Part shown: piece by piece, positions 39,988 through 40,082 of the stretch
How positions within the stretch are numbered: position 1 is the first letter of the stretch
Layout of the letters: each line of letters starts with the position of its first letter
Notes under the pieces: generated by a model
Told to the model about the DNA's origin: nothing
Seen by the model: only the letters and a program-made list of their open reading frames with translations
The model's database searches: none
Position numbers and translations under genes: made by a program
Virus record (IMG/VR): IMGVR_UViG_3300023220_000259
Span: 1 to 40,082 of that record
DNA: 40,082 bases
Reading direction: 5' to 3' (one strand)
Source: a virus

Positions 39988-40082
39988 ATGGCACTACCAA
40001 AATATAAGATTGAAATCGACGGGCTAACAGAATCAAACGGGCTACAGTACGTTGATGTCGTGAAAAATTGGAGAGACTTTTT
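39988..40082 (+). CDS. 5' start of the tail gene that continues at base 1 (partial)
   Basis: Thirty-one codons (MALPKYKIEIDGLTESNGLQ and following) follow directly after the tape measure stop and run off the end. The last two bases plus base 1 make a codon (TTT) and the frame continues through 2-967, so both pieces are likely one gene. Same family as the first entry. Confidence 0.75.
   Translation, partial: MALPKYKIEIDGLTESNGLQYVDVVKNWRDF

Noticed and set aside
1-40082. tRNA genes, CRISPR arrays, insertion sequences or an integrase with attachment sites
   Set aside because: No cloverleaf with T-arm signature, no regularly spaced repeats, no transposase or integrase motifs were seen on either strand.

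Overview
The window reads as an almost entirely coding tailed-phage genome (siphovirus type: terminase, portal, capsid and a 963-residue tape measure) from a Bacteroidota host, most likely a flavobacterium or relative. The host call rests on promoter-like TAnnTTTG boxes, a recurring ATTAACACCATG start context without Shine-Dalgarno sites, a lipoprotein with a Capnocytophaga-type surface-export signature, a DUF4468-like secreted protein, and several families typical of Bacteroidota phages (LRI...YVHQLQNL proteins, DUF6712-like, DUF5675-like). Almost all genes lie on the + strand. The last gene (39988 to the end) and the first open frame (2-967) join in frame across the window ends, so the window is probably one whole circular or circularly permuted genome of about 40.08 kb opened inside a tail gene.

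Layout. 1-5202: tail proteins downstream of the tape measure, a candidate virion protein with its own promoter (2914-3510), two small HeH/Rho-N-like proteins and a DUF6712-like connector. 5206-7188: a membrane and lysis-like module (four small membrane proteins and a DUF5675-like protein, no classical endolysin), closed by a strong terminator. 7313-20832: early and middle region for regulation, recombination and replication: a lipoprotein, a secreted protein, two Cro-like helix-turn-helix proteins, a PD-(D/E)XK exonuclease, a conserved recombination-module protein, a GIY-YIG endonuclease, a Phg_2220_C replication protein, a DnaB-type helicase, a DPPY methyltransferase, a NinB-like protein, a RuvC-like resolvase and an HNH protein. 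No DNA polymerase, primase or integrase is visible. 20834-37082: late region: a leader RNA with terminator, small virion proteins, small and large terminase, portal, scaffold, capsid, a capsid-adjacent Ig-like pair, a LamG protein, and head-tail and tail completion proteins. 37096-39987: tape measure.

The most unusual content is regulatory. A 20-bp dyad, TTTGTT-N8-AACAAA, occurs six times, only upstream of early and middle transcription units, and two Cro-like proteins encoded in the same region could bind it. Two short promoter-hairpin-terminator units (about 13480-13566 and 20855-20935) each have an upstream hairpin complementary to the loop of the terminator hairpin; the first can form a clean 7-bp loop-loop kissing pair. 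Next to the first unit is a structured stretch of about 220 bases without a gene, just upstream of the GIY-YIG endonuclease. The second unit leads into a 24-residue peptide made of two 10-residue repeats and then into the late genes.

All family calls are by eye from motifs and context; no database search was run.
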